Translations under genes and position numbers: made by a program
Shown: positions 33,651 to 43,249 of the stretch, piece after piece
Layout: every line of letters begins with the position of its first letter
Position numbering within the stretch: position 1 is the stretch's first letter
Source: Agrypnia vestita
Lineage: Eukaryota > Arthropoda > Insecta > Trichoptera > Phryganeidae
Assembly (NCBI GenBank): GCA_016648135.1
Contig: JADDOH010003994.1
Location: forward strand, 1 to 64,000
Direction of reading: 5' to 3'
Length of the DNA: 64,000 bases
Notes under the pieces: generated by a model
Told to the model about the DNA's origin: nothing
Databases searched by the model: none
Seen by the model: only the letters and a program-made list of their open reading frames with translations

Positions 33651-33846
33651 TTAATAGAAATAAACTTTGTTTTCATCACTTTTTTATTGAAAATATCAAC
33701 ATGTTTCAAAGCCCATTGTCTATACTTCAATTTTTAAATTTAATTTTGTTAGTATACAATTGTATCCTGACAAAGGGGCCATGGGCTCTGAAACATCTTT
33801 ATATTTTCAATAAAAAAGTGTTGTAAAAATAGTTTATTTCTATTAA
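33651..33846. mobile_element. Palindromic Penelope-like (?) non-autonomous element
   Basis: Arms 33651-33725 and 33775-33846 are inverted copies (TTAATAGAAATAAACT.TGTTTT.., CACTTTTTTATTGAAAATAT, ATGTTTCAAAGCCCAT). The right arm starts with a hammerhead-like core. The left arm, read in reverse, retains only its 3' half (GGGCTTTGAAACATGTTGATA). Paired inverted ends with hammerhead motifs are a Penelope-like element trait; the assignment is inference. Confidence 0.45.
33763..33803 (+). ncRNA. Hammerhead-like motif, mutated core
   Basis: TATC, CTGACAA (core CUGANGA with G to A at the essential sixth position), an AGGGGCC...GGGCTCT stem II, GAAA, then CATCTT where the family has CATGTT. Expected to be inactive; recognised by alignment with 43108-43148. 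Confidence 0.45.
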
Positions 33847-34188
33847 TTACATCATAATTCTGTTTCTTTCCTTTCTTATATTGTAAATTATGTTACGTTT
33901 ATGTGTATTATTATTATCAATATAATAATTCACATAAACGTAATATCATTATCAATATAAAATTTAAATATCAGTATTGTTACAAAGATTTACATGGAAT
34001 CGTGTTTTTATAATCCCTGAGATTTTCATCGAAGAATGTTATCTCTGATAACCAAAATATAATTTGTTTAATTAATTTGTTAGATGCATGATGCCCTCGT
34101 GATGCGAAGCGCGTCTCAAAGGTGATAAAGGAATAAAATAATAAAAAAATGAATAAATTATGATAATATTAACGTACAATGTGTGATA

Positions 34189-34331
34189 CAGTAGCCGGCA
34201 AACATCTTGAAATTTTACGGCGTAGTGGGGGGAAGTTTGCGCATGTACCATTCCACCAACGGGACCCAAAATTTGTCTTCTGCGCATTCCCCCACTACGC
34301 CAAAAAATTTCAAGAAGTTTGCCGGCAACTG
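34189..34331. mobile_element. Tc1-type hairpin MITE, copy 2
   Basis: 143 bp, CAGTAGCCGGCAAACATCTT ... AAGTTTGCCGGCAACTG, TA on both sides (34187-34188, 34332-34333). Nearly identical to copy 1. Confidence 0.85.
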
Positions 34332-34393
34332 TACAACGTTAAGTTTTAAATGTTGGAGATTTTTCATACGCGTCTAAATATTACATTTTTTTA

Positions 34394-34838
34394 TCTATAC
34401 TAATATTATAAAGAGGAAAGATTTGATTGTGTGTTTGAATTGAATAGGCTCCGAAACTATTGGACCGATTTGAAAAATTCTTTCATATTTATAAACCTAC
34501 ATTATCCCTGGTGAACATAGGCTATAGAATATTTTTTAAAATGTTAGGGATCCGTATGAAAACTTCATTAATGTAAACCAACGTGTGAAAAAAATATCAA
34601 AATATCTTATATCGCGTACGCTGCGGAAATTTTTGACAATAGCGCAAAGTGATGTACCACAGTTTTATAAAGGACATTAATATCTACAAAAAAGTCTGCG
34701 ATGCTAAGTATTACAGTTATGTTACAATAACTTAAATGGAACATTGTTTTTTAGAGAACAGGGGAACCTTTGTTTTCCCTCAAAAACTTATTTTTTACTT
34801 AATCATTAACCCGTGCAACGCCGAGTATGACCAGCTAG
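34394..34838 (+). mobile_element. Helitron-like non-autonomous element, complete
   Basis: Starts TCTATACTAATATTATAAAG directly after A and ends ACGCCGAGTATGACCAGCTAG directly before T, i.e. 5' TC, 3' CTAG and insertion between A and T without target duplication. The CCGTGCAACGCCGAG stretch near the end is the subterminal hairpin. The interior CCGAAACTATTGGACCGATT is the part shared by many insect copies. No Rep/helicase frame. Confidence 0.7.
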
Positions 34839-34875
34839 TTTATTAAATACGTTGGATCGAAACTAGAAGGTTTTA

Positions 34876-35020
34876 CAGATGCCGGCAAACATGTTGAACA
34901 TTTTTCGGCGAAGTGGGGGAGAGTTTGCGCATGTACCATTCCACCAACGAGACCCAAAATTTGTCTTCTGCGCATACCCCCACCACGCCGAAAAATGTCC
35001 AAGAAGTTTGCCGGCAACTG
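34876..35020. mobile_element. Tc1-type hairpin MITE, copy 3
   Basis: 145 bp, CAGATGCCGGCAAACATG ... AAGTTTGCCGGCAACTG, TA at 34874-34875 and 35021-35022. Most diverged of the three. Confidence 0.85.
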
Positions 35021-35029
35021 TACTGTGTG

Positions 35030-35310
35030 TCGAGTGCCCAGATTAACTTCTCGATGCGGCTCTGAACCCGGCGTGTATTTTATGGATTTTCAGCCTTTCG
35101 CCGTTGGCTCGTCGCGTGCGCCCGTCTATTTGTCGCTCACTCCGAGTCAGATCGCCGAGCGGGTCGCGCGCGCTGCGTACACTTTCCGACCGCGACCACG
35201 TGCGACCGCTGACATATTGCACGAGTCGTGTCCGCATCCCGCGAACTATCCACGTCGCACGTCCAGTGTTCAGGGAACCGAGTGGATGCTAGGGCTGTGC
35301 AGGTGAGTCG
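35030..35310 (+). promoter_or_regulatory. CpG-rich block with consensus splice donor: candidate first exon/promoter
   Basis: A ~270-bp GC- and CpG-rich island in ~30% GC surroundings (TCGTCGCGTGCGCCCG, GAGCGGGTCGCGCGCGCTGCG). It ends GTGCAG/GTGAGTCG at 35302/35303, a near-perfect 5' splice site. An ATG at 35286 would give MLGLCR before the donor, or the exon could be all 5' UTR. No transposon signature and no second copy noticed. The next exon is not visible, so it could equally be an unrelated island. The - strand frame at 35137-35418 has no recognisable domain. Confidence 0.35.
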
Positions 35311-36570
35311 CTTTTCATTCTGAATTCCGCCTTTTCGGGCAAGTGATGCAACATCGGCTCGCATTTCAGGTCGGGTGATTTCGGCTAAAAAGTCCGCGGC
35401 GACTGAGTTTGCTTCCATAAGTTATCCGTTATTTTGGCAGACAACCAACGTAGACCTTGTGCGCTACATTGTACGTGTCAGGGAGATCTTTTCCACCCTT
35501 TTTTGAATCGTTGTTCATTTATGAAATCGTCGAGTTTTGCGTCTTAATTTTGAATGAGACACCGCGCTGTGTGGGACGCGTAAAATTTTGAATCTGATAC
35601 CTACCGAACGGGATTTGTTTTCAAAGCTTCTCCACCACGTGGCTCGAGAGTTTATAAACGAATGTAAAAAATATAATTTCTGAATCGTACGTCGGCGGTT
35701 TTCTTATGCCGCTCACGTGAGCACATGCAAATGTGAATTTCTCAGGAAAATTAATGCAGTCGTATCGTATCGTTGTATCAACATCACACAAGCCAATAGC
35801 GGCGCTCACAGCTAAATAAGCAGTTTTTTTAGTACATTTTACGTACATATAACGTGATCGACAATTGCAATCTTCTTCTAAGCGAATTTCTGTTAATACC
35901 AGTGCACCACTTTTCGTTTAGTGACGAAAGATTCGACCTATTTTACCCCATACAACGAAAATACAATCTTATCGTGTACCATGTCGTGCCGGAACCCGCG
36001 GTAGCTACCTACCTACTTCCTAAGCCGCTTGTCTGTGTTGAAGACGATTTCGCAATTGTGCGGAATAGCTATTATTTTGTTCAATTTTGTATTTCAAGCA
36101 AATTCACTGCAAATGTTATGACAGAGCAAAGTTTCGAGTAAGGGTTGAGAGAAATTGCGTCATCCCTGACTGCGGGGTGACTTGCAATTTTATTAAAATA
36201 GCCCGCCAATGACGCGCCGATTTGTCTGGAGTCCAAATGTGGTCGGGTTTTTTTTTCTTTTGCAATGGAATAGACACATTTTACAATACAAAAAATGGTA
36301 AAAATACGCCACACACGCGTGTAGCGGTCCACTAATTACTATGTGTAATTAGTGCGCGCGAATTTTCGCGACTCGAAGAAAACTTCGCCGAGTCGTTTAG
36401 GAAAATCGTACAATAGAAAATCGTACAATAAAATCGTTTAGGAAAATCGTACAATAGACTTCCCCTTGTACTCAATTTAATGCCTTTTTCTGACTTTATT
36501 TACATTCCGTATTTTTTTACTGGAGGTTTGTACTGTATATAATAGACAACAAATAAAAAATATAAGTTTA
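35311..36570. other. Apparently unique intergenic or intronic sequence
   Basis: Lacks the repeats seen elsewhere and has moderately complex composition. Frames at 35854-36141 (+) and 36081-36332 (-) are open but without known domains. If 35030-35310 is a first exon, this would be intron. Confidence 0.3.
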
Positions 36571-36573
36571 AAA

Positions 36574-36750
36574 CCGATTACTAATAGCTAGACCGCATTC
36601 AAAAGAATGTGCGGCAAAAATATGTGTGTTGTTACGATGCAAAAATGAACACAAAATAATTTTTTCTAGTAACCTTATTTGGAAGATCATATTGAGGCTT
36701 GTAATACTGGCTTGCCATATTACAAGCCTCAATATGATCTTCATTATTTT
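36574..36750. repeat. Interspersed repeat (TAGACCGCATTCAAAAGAATG) with perfect hairpin
   Basis: TAGACCGCATTCAAAAGAATG and GATGCAAAAATGAACACAAA recur at 43701-43862 with GAGGCTTGCAATACGGGCTTGCC. Here 36684-36742 is an exact inverted repeat (AAGATCATATTGAGGCTTGT and its complement around TGGCTTGCC). Confidence 0.6.
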
Positions 36751-36754
36751 GCAA

Positions 36755-37106
36755 AACGTTGGACTATCACCGCAGTAACTTATATCTAATATAAAAAATT
36801 CATTCCCTTTTATACAAGTGAAGTAATAAAAACCTTCCAATTCCAATTGGAATTTTTCAGGTTTTTTATTATTTTGTTTCTTTTATTGAAACGAACGAAT
36901 TTTTTGGAATCGATATAAGTTACTGTAATGATAGTTCAACGTTTTGTAAAAAATAAGTGGGAAATATTGAAAAAAAATGCAAACTTTGATGTAGAATATC
37001 TCCATAACTATTGATATTAGGTCATGGTTGCTTGAACATTTTCGACTCATAATCAAGACGGGAATCCACTTGCAAAGTATTGTGGACTAGCTCTGTTACA
37101 CCCTGT
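36755..37106. mobile_element. Hairpin element, ACAGGGTTATTTG/ACACCCTGT family
   Basis: The left arm (CGTTGGACTATCACCGCAGT, AAAAAATTCATTCCCTTTTA) and the inverted right arm (GAACGAATTTTTTGGAATCG, TTACTGTAATGATAGTTCAA) fold around CCAATTCCAATTGG. It ends CTGTTACACCCTGT. Same family as 55330, 58150 and 60037. Confidence 0.65.
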
Positions 37107-37599
37107 ATATACCCCGTCCATAATGACAGGGAATTAATATTTTTTCAACTTAATATATTTAAAAAATAAATTAAAAAATTGCAAAATAATTTACATGCTG
37201 TGTGAACATTGAAGCATGATATTTACGTAAACATATGTTGGAGAGAAAATATCAAAATTAAATATTTATATGATAGAATATTATCAAATTTTAAAATCTG
37301 TATGAGTTTTTTTCAAAATGTATGCTTAGAAAAAAGTCATGCTTCAATGTTCTTACTGCACGCTCCTGCTACTCTACATATTATTTATGAATGTTGACAG
37401 TTTTAATGTTACTACATATTTTTATGTTCCATATTCGAAATTATTGCGACAGATGTCGATGTCAGCATTTGTTTTAAAATTGTTTATTGAAATACTGTTT
37501 GCACAATTTCGTTCGTTGCTATATATATGTTAAAAGAAACACTTACAAAATAAGATTTACAGAACTCTTTTTTGCTCTCCTGGAAATTTCGAAATAATC

Positions 37600-37905
37600 A
37601 GTAACGCCCTTTTGGCTTTCTACCCTCGATACGTATGTATGGAAGCATAGTATCAAACCTGAAGTTTTTTCTGTTTAGGATATTATGACATTTGGGTTCG
37701 GGGGATTTTGACTGATACTGGTAATTGGTTGTTGTTGTTGAAGCTTTTAACGGGCCATCACGGAAGCTCCAGGTTCTTACTGTCTGCAATATGCGCGTCA
37801 CATATTTTCTATTCTTTCGTCGGTCATCCGTTCTACGCGTCTTAACCATGTCAGCGATCCTTTCTGTATTCTACAACGCTCAACATTACACTTACATCGT
37901 ACACG
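37600..37905 (-). pseudogene. LINE C-terminal relic
   Basis: The - strand gives RRTDDRRKNRKYVTRIL, TWSFRDGPLKASTTTTN and QSKSPEPKCHNIL. GPLKAS and the + strand CGGTCATCCGTTCTACGCGT parallel the GTTAGTTAG-tail LINE family. The SPEPKCHNIL part recurs at 48975-49095. Decayed. Confidence 0.45.
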
Positions 37906-38388
37906 CGCCTAAATGACCGCATTTCCAATATTTTTCGTTCTTCACTTCGATAGTCATTCATTTAGATTTAACTTAAGGCGATCGTCTAAAGTGAGCAAAT
38001 TTCACATTTTTTTCTCATATATTCTCTTGCGCTTTTTATCACATTTTTGTATGGAAAGATATCACATAAAATTTATTCATCAGGTTCCATTTGTTATAAA
38101 TATGGATATCTTATTAAAATGATACAAACTAAATTATTTAATCATTTAATAAATAAGCCAACCTATGATGTTTTAAAAATGAAGAAAATTGCTACACTTT
38201 GTGGGCCTTTTATGACTGAATGGCCTCGTTAAACGTTTTTTTTTTCAATAATATTACAAAGTAAATAATTATCCTAAACGTATCAAAATTATTGCATAAT
38301 CTGTCAGTTTGTTTAATTACAATTTATATTTAAAAAAATACTGTTTTTGACAAATATTTTATTTGTGTGCTTTTTACCCTTTATTATA

Positions 38389-39674
38389 TTAGGTCTTTAC
38401 ATATGAAATTGGCGTTTTGCCGTACTGGCAAATTTGATCTCAAATATCTTCTCTTTGGTTAGGAATTCCAAATCCAAATTTATACAGCTATTTACTCATG
38501 TATTTGTGTTTTGAAAATTATAATTCATTTGTTTTTTCCTCAATTGTTTTTTTCTTTGCGTCACTCAGTTTACAAAATGAAAAACTTGAAATATCGCGTT
38601 ATTTACGAGTACGAGTTCCACCGTGGCACCAGTGCTGCAGAAACGGCTCGAAGGATTAATGATGTGTATGGCGACGGTGCCGCAAAAGAAAACACAGTGC
38701 GTTTTTGGTTCCAACGTTTTCGTTCCGGAAATTTCGACCTGCAGAACAAGCCCCGTGGACGGCCGGAGACCAAAGTTGATAATGAAGAATTGAAGGCTAT
38801 TGTGGAAGCGGATCCATCGCAAACCACATCCGAGTTAGCTGCAGGCTGCGGTGTTAGTGATAAAACTGTTTTAATCCACTTGAAGCAAATTGGTAAGGTG
38901 AAAAAGCTTGAAAGGTGGGTACCTCACGAATTGAGTGAAGCAAATCAACAAACGCGCGTTGACTGCTGCGTTGCATTACTCAACCGGCACAATAATGAAG
39001 GGATTTTAAATCGAATCATTACCTGTGATGAAAAGTGGATCCTGTACGATAATCGGAAGCGCTCATCGCAATGGCTGAACCCTGCCGAACCAGCCAAACC
39101 ATGCCCCAAGCGAAAATTGACTCCAAAAAAGTTACTTGTGAGCGTTTGGTGGACTAGTGCTGGTGTCGTTTACTACAGCTTTCTTAAATCTGGCCAGACG
39201 ATTACGGCAGATGTCTATTGTCAGCAACTGCAAAACATGATGGAAAAGCTAGCTGCTAAACAACCGAGGCTGGTTAATTGCTCTAGGCCACTGCTGCTTC
39301 ATGATAACGCTAGACCATACACTGCACAACAGACGGCTACCAAATTAGAGGAGCTTCAATTGGAATGTCTAAGACATCCACCGTACTCTCCGGACCTTGC
39401 CCCAACAGATTACAATTTTTTTCGAAATTTGGATAACTTCTTGCACAGGAAAAAATTCAACTGCGATGGGGCAGTCCAAACCGCCTTCAATGATTTTATT
39501 GATTCCCGTCCGAATGTTTTTTTTAGTAAAGGGATCGATGAACTACCTATGAGATGGCAAAAGTGCATAGATAGCAATGGTACATACTTTGATTAAATAA
39601 ATATATTATAATAAAAAAATATCGGCTTTATGTTCCTCCCATACTAAACGCCAATTTCATATGTAAGGACCTAA
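38389..39674 (+). mobile_element. Intact mariner element (cecropia-type)
   Basis: 1286 bp. The terminal inverted repeats TTAGGTCTTTACATATGAAA+TTGGCGTTT and TTAGGTCCTTACATATGAAA+TTGGCGTTT differ at one of 29 positions. Flanked by TA at 38387-38388 and 39675-39676, the mariner duplication. Contains one uninterrupted transposase frame, the only complete autonomous-looking transposon here. It sits at the inner end of the foldback element's left arm, so it arrived later. Confidence 0.95.
38577..39596 (+). CDS. Mariner transposase, 339 aa, apparently intact
   Basis: Cuts out and reinserts the element at TA sites. Residues 1-~110 form the paired helix-turn-helix DNA-binding region (HRGTSAAETARRINDVYG and SELAAGCGVSDKTVLIHLKQ). 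The linker motif WVPHEL is at 114-119. The catalytic domain has D151 (ITCDEKWILYDN), D243 (LLHDNARP) and D278 (YSPDLAPTDY). The last two are separated by 34 residues, the mariner DD34D signature. The C-terminus RWQKCIDSNGTYFD closely resembles cecropia-subfamily transposases such as the one fused in human SETMAR. An in-frame ATG at 38511 would add 22 hydrophobic residues; I chose 38577 because it gives the usual length and an MKN.. start like relatives. No stop or frameshift was seen. Whether it is active is not known. Confidence 0.95.
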   Translation: MKNLKYRVIYEYEFHRGTSAAETARRINDVYGDGAAKENTVRFWFQRFRSGNFDLQNKPRGRPETKVDNEELKAIVEADPSQTTSELAAGCGVSDKTVLIHLKQIGKVKKLERWVPHELSEANQQTRVDCCVALLNRHNNEGILNRIITCDEKWILYDNRKRSSQWLNPAEPAKPCPKRKLTPKKLLVSVWWTSAGVVYYSFLKSGQTITADVYCQQLQNMMEKLAAKQPRLVNCSRPLLLHDNARPYTAQQTATKLEELQLECLRHPPYSPDLAPTDYNFFRNLDNFLHRKKFNCDGAVQTAFNDFIDSRPNVFFSKGIDELPMRWQKCIDSNGTYFD

Positions 39675-40348
39675 TATAGTTGACAACTTTTTACTTAAAT
39701 AAATTAAAAGAATGATATTATTATTTTAAAATGAATACAAAAAAATCAAAACCTTATCAAAATTTCATATATCTGCTATTTAAATCAAGGCACTGCGTAT
39801 CTTGTCTTAAATAATTTGCATATTTGTTAAATAGTTAAAGTCAGGAATATTGACAAAGATTTTGAGTTTTTTTGTTTTTATTTAAAAATAATAATATCTG
39901 TTCTTTCGATTGTTGAGAAAAAAATTTGTCCACCATGTAAAAAGGGCTGAAAAAAAACCACACTAATAAAATATTTTTTAAAAACTGTTTTTAAAATATA
40001 AATTGTAAGTAAACAAATTGACAGATTTTACAATAATTTTAATTAATTTAGGATAATTGTTTACTTTGTAATATTATTAAAAAAAAAAGAAATATCACGA
40101 GGCCATTCAGTTATAAAAGGTCCACAGAGTGGAGCAATTTTCTTCATTTTTAAAATGTCATAGATTCGGTTATTTACTAAATGATTTAGTTTATTTATGT
40201 TATTGTAATAAGATATCCGTATTTAAAATATATGAAACCTAATGAACAAATTACAATATGATATCTTTCCATACAAAAATGTGATGAAAAATGCAAGAGA
40301 AGATATGAGAATAAAATGTGAAATTCGCTCACTTTGAGATCGCCTTAA

Positions 40349-41039
40349 TCTTACTTCGTATGATAGACATCTATTGGCCAAATATCTGTCAATAAACATA
40401 AATATCTGTCAATAAACTAAATATCTGTCAATAAACTCAATCTCAATGCCAATTAAAAGTAGAATAGTTATATTTTCATGTTACACAGGATGCGAAACAA
40501 ATTCACAAATGATAATATGTTGTATTTAACTGAATGGCAAATAAAAGTGAAACATTTTATATGGTATTTATTTAGAGGGGAATACACGGAAAAATATGTA
40601 TAGTATTCGTATGAAAAATGCTTATCTTCCCTATTTGTACGGTTTCTTTCCTCACCAGGTCGTACGATAAACAATGCTTCGGCGAAATATTTAAAGGTTT
40701 TGTATTACATAGAAAGGCGGGGTGGGGATGGATACTAAGAAGCTTCCGAAATAAACTATTTACTTTGCAACAATTTACACGTTTTATGTGTACAAATTAA
40801 TATATACACTTAAAATGAACATGATATACGGCACGCCGCTGATTGTGGCTCGGTAGTGACTGCACCCGCACACACATTACTATACTGAACATGTGTCATG
40901 ATGTGGTGCGTTTTCTTTAGATGCATTCTCCATTTTAGTTTTTTTAACCAACCAAGTCTATTGATCAATTTTTATAGCAATCGTGAAGTGATTTGGTTTG
41001 TTAATATTTGTCATGTATTTTACTTTCTTCTAAATTTAT
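40349..41039. other. Intergenic DNA; short tandem ATATCTGTCAATAAAC
   Basis: 40380-40440 has three copies of AAATATCTGTCAATAAAC(A/T). The rest is AT-rich without recognised features. Confidence 0.45.
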
Positions 41040-41790
41040 TTATTACCAGCTCACCGGCGCGGCTTCGCACACGTAGATTTTTAGTCATATTTTATCAATT
41101 TGTGTATTAACCCTAACATATAGATAATGTAACGAGGCTAAAAGGAGTCTCGCGCTTCTATCAAAGTGACAGTTTGAAGTTGGCACAATACTACCGACGG
41201 ATCTGGAATCACTTCCAACTTTCGAGTGACGTCTGCAACTTTTCCAGCAAAATCTGGAAATTACGAGTTCTTGCTAGTAAAGTCTGGAAAACGCGAGGAA
41301 CTTCTCGAAAACGCGGGGAGCATCTCGGAATTTCGATAACAGCATTAGCCACTATAAATACGACAGGCGGGAGCAAGTTTTGGAGTTATTTTCCATGCGT
41401 GTTGACAGGCGATAACAAAGCGAAGGTAGCCGCGGGCGGCGGGTTAGTCCGGCCAAGCGAGCGGTAGCGGCGAGAAGACAGTGGTGCCAAGCGAGCGGAG
41501 ATTCGACTTATTCTAGTGTGAATAAAGTGTCAAAACGAATATAAAGTGTCTATTTACGAGTGATAAATTTGTGAAACAGTTTAATTTAAGGAATAGCGTT
41601 ACATTTAATAGTGACTTTGTATGTTAGTTTAATTAATTAATCGGTATTCAATAAATCCTGTAATAAATCCCAGCGTTTTCATTAATTCCTCCTGCAGCCA
41701 CGACACGTGACAATACATATACATACGTCGTCGGGGATTTTTTATACAACTTTTTGAGTTCTTCAACTTCTCTATAGAAAGCATGATTTT
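41040..41790. repeat. Interspersed repeat P, copy 2, split by a solo LTR
   Basis: 41045-41127 (GGCGCGGCTTCGCACACG, ATTTTATCAATTTGTGTATT, CATATAGATAA) and 41713-41790 (GGGGATTTTTTATACAACTT, TTTGAGTTCTTCAACTTCTC) are continuous in the copy at 45425-45740, which gives the empty site. Confidence 0.65.
41128..41712 (+). mobile_element. Probable solo LTR
   Basis: 585 bp starting TGTAACGAGGC and ending CACGTGACA (TG...CA). Inserted into repeat P between ATAGATAA and ATACAT, against the uninterrupted copy at ~45505. TATA-like CACTATAAATACG at ~41350 and AATAAA words at ~41520 and 41650-41665 fit U3-R-U5. It is GC-richer than its flanks. The exact duplication is imperfect (ATAA/ATAC). The open frame 41174-41467 is not credited as a gene. 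No internal retroelement domain adjoins it. Confidence 0.65.
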
Positions 41791-42394
41791 TACATACCGG
41801 TTCCATTCATGCGATTTTACACGACTTAGCTACCACCATAATACATTCCCTGTCTTCTATGAACTTAGCATCGTTCCCCTCACATCTGTTGCGCTTATCT
41901 ATTATAATTGCGACTCCCGAAATAGCAAATGTGCAGCAGTAAATGACGTACAGTATTTACATTGTATTTCACGAGTACCTTGCAAATTTGCATTCACAGA
42001 AAATATCTACAATGTATATTTATGAGGTTTTCAGTTGTGAGATTATGGACGCATATTCAGTAGTGAAAATATCTAATCAGATTTACGACAGATAAAAACA
42101 AAGCTTATGCAAAACACATTTGCTATCTTTCTCAGGCAAAAAGAAGCGGGTGTACTCCACAGGTTATCGTAAACACTACACACCGGATGTCAGTTATTTT
42201 TAGTGTAGATATGCATAGCGTTTCGGCTGCAGACTCTAGATTAACTCATGAATGAATGAACTAATATAATATTATGTATTTAGCTCAAAAACATTTCTAA
42301 AGTTTAGTGAATCGCGATTTTATTTAATTAGTAAAATATGTCAAATACTTCATTTTAAATACTAAACTTGCTACCAGTCGGTATGTTGTGTTAA

Positions 42395-42438
42395 TGAAAG
42401 ATTAATGTTTCACATCAATGTGAAACATTAATCTTTCA
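42395..42438. repeat. Perfect 21-bp-arm hairpin
   Basis: TGAAAGATTAATGTTTCACAT, a CA loop, and its exact complement. Located in otherwise featureless AT-rich DNA (41800-42620). Confidence 0.85.
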
Positions 42439-42624
42439 GCAGAACAACTTTATGGTATAATAATATGTATTATTATTATTAATAAAGTCTATCATGGGTG
42501 GAATTATGAACGTTACATTGTGTAAAGTGATCACTTAAGCCAGCAGTACGATAGGTCCTATGAACACCCAAAAATACTTATGTACCTACTTTCCCATATA
42601 AAAAATAAATCTATATGAGACATC

Positions 42625-43170
42625 TAGAAAAAACTTTGTTAAATAGTCAACCACAATTTATTGAATAATGAACATGTTTCAAGAATTAATATAAATATTA
42701 CAAGTAACGAAATAATTATTTGCAAGAAGTCACATCGAAAAATTGTTTTCACAATAGCTTCATTTATTTAGATTATAATAATGTAACTAATAATTATTAA
42801 TCTTTCTCTCGTCAATTCAATTCCCTTGTGTTTATTTTATGATTTTGAATACGTCTTTACTTCTCTTATATGATCACACTAGATTCAAACTCTAAATATA
42901 TAATACACATAAATGTACGTGTAAAATATACATAAATGTAAAAATACTTGTCACCAAAGCGTGCCGAAGACACTTGTAATTGGGATAGTGGGCATAGTCT
43001 TCATTTATAATGTTTTATCATTAAGAGTATCATGTATCCATTATCCTGTTAGTGTATCTAATAAAAATAAATAAATAAATAAAAAATAAAAATTTTAGCA
43101 TACGTTGTATCCTGACGAAGGGACCAATGGCCCTGAAATATGTCGATTATTCAATAAATAATGGTTTTAA
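42625..43170. mobile_element. Penelope-like (?) non-autonomous element with inverted ends
   Basis: The left end, read in reverse, gives CTTGAAACATGTTCATTATTC and AATAAATTGTGGTTGAC. The right end reads CTGAAATATGTCGATTATTC and AATAAATAATGGTTTTA. The inverted ends each hold a hammerhead 3' half; the right has the full motif. The interior is AT-rich with a degenerate LINE-like 3' region (CACTTGTAATTGGGATAGTGG and (AATA)n to 43085). Confidence 0.4.
43108..43148 (+). ncRNA. Hammerhead-ribozyme-like motif, consensus core
   Basis: TATC, CTGACGA core, stem II AGGG/CCCT extended by CC/GG around AAT (one unpaired A), GAAA, TATGTC (minimal stem III with a T-G pair and GUC as cleavage triplet), then GAT pairing with ATC as short stem I. 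All invariant core bases are present. Stem I is weaker than in the 5777-5818 copy. Activity untested. Confidence 0.55.
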
Positions 43171-43249
43171 ACAAATGTAATATCAATAATATCTAATTTA
43201 TAATATATTACTGGTATTTATCAACTGAGGAAAATTGTATATCTTTGGT

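Larger units (their letters stand above)
37973..40348. mobile_element. TTAA-flanked foldback element with ~400-bp arms, host of a mariner
   Basis: Arms from TTAAGGCGATCGTCTAAAGTG (37973) and inverted CACTTTGAGATCGCCTTAA (ending 40348) match for ~400 bp each. Examples are GAAAATTGCTACACTTTGTG versus inverted CTCCACTCTGTGGACC, GTATGGAAAGATATC and GAATGGCCTCGT. The left arm runs to ~38380 and the right begins ~39937. TTAA at both tips suggests a 4-bp duplication. A ~260-bp loop and the 1286-bp mariner separate the arms. No transposase of its own is visible. Confidence 0.75.

Noticed and set aside
35137..35418. 93-codon - frame through the CpG-rich block
   Set aside because: GC-rich DNA has few stops; the frame crosses the + strand splice donor and shows no domain.
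41174..41467. 97-codon + frame in the GC-richer block
   Set aside because: Lies wholly inside the probable solo LTR, with no domain; LTR U3 sequence is expected to be non-coding.
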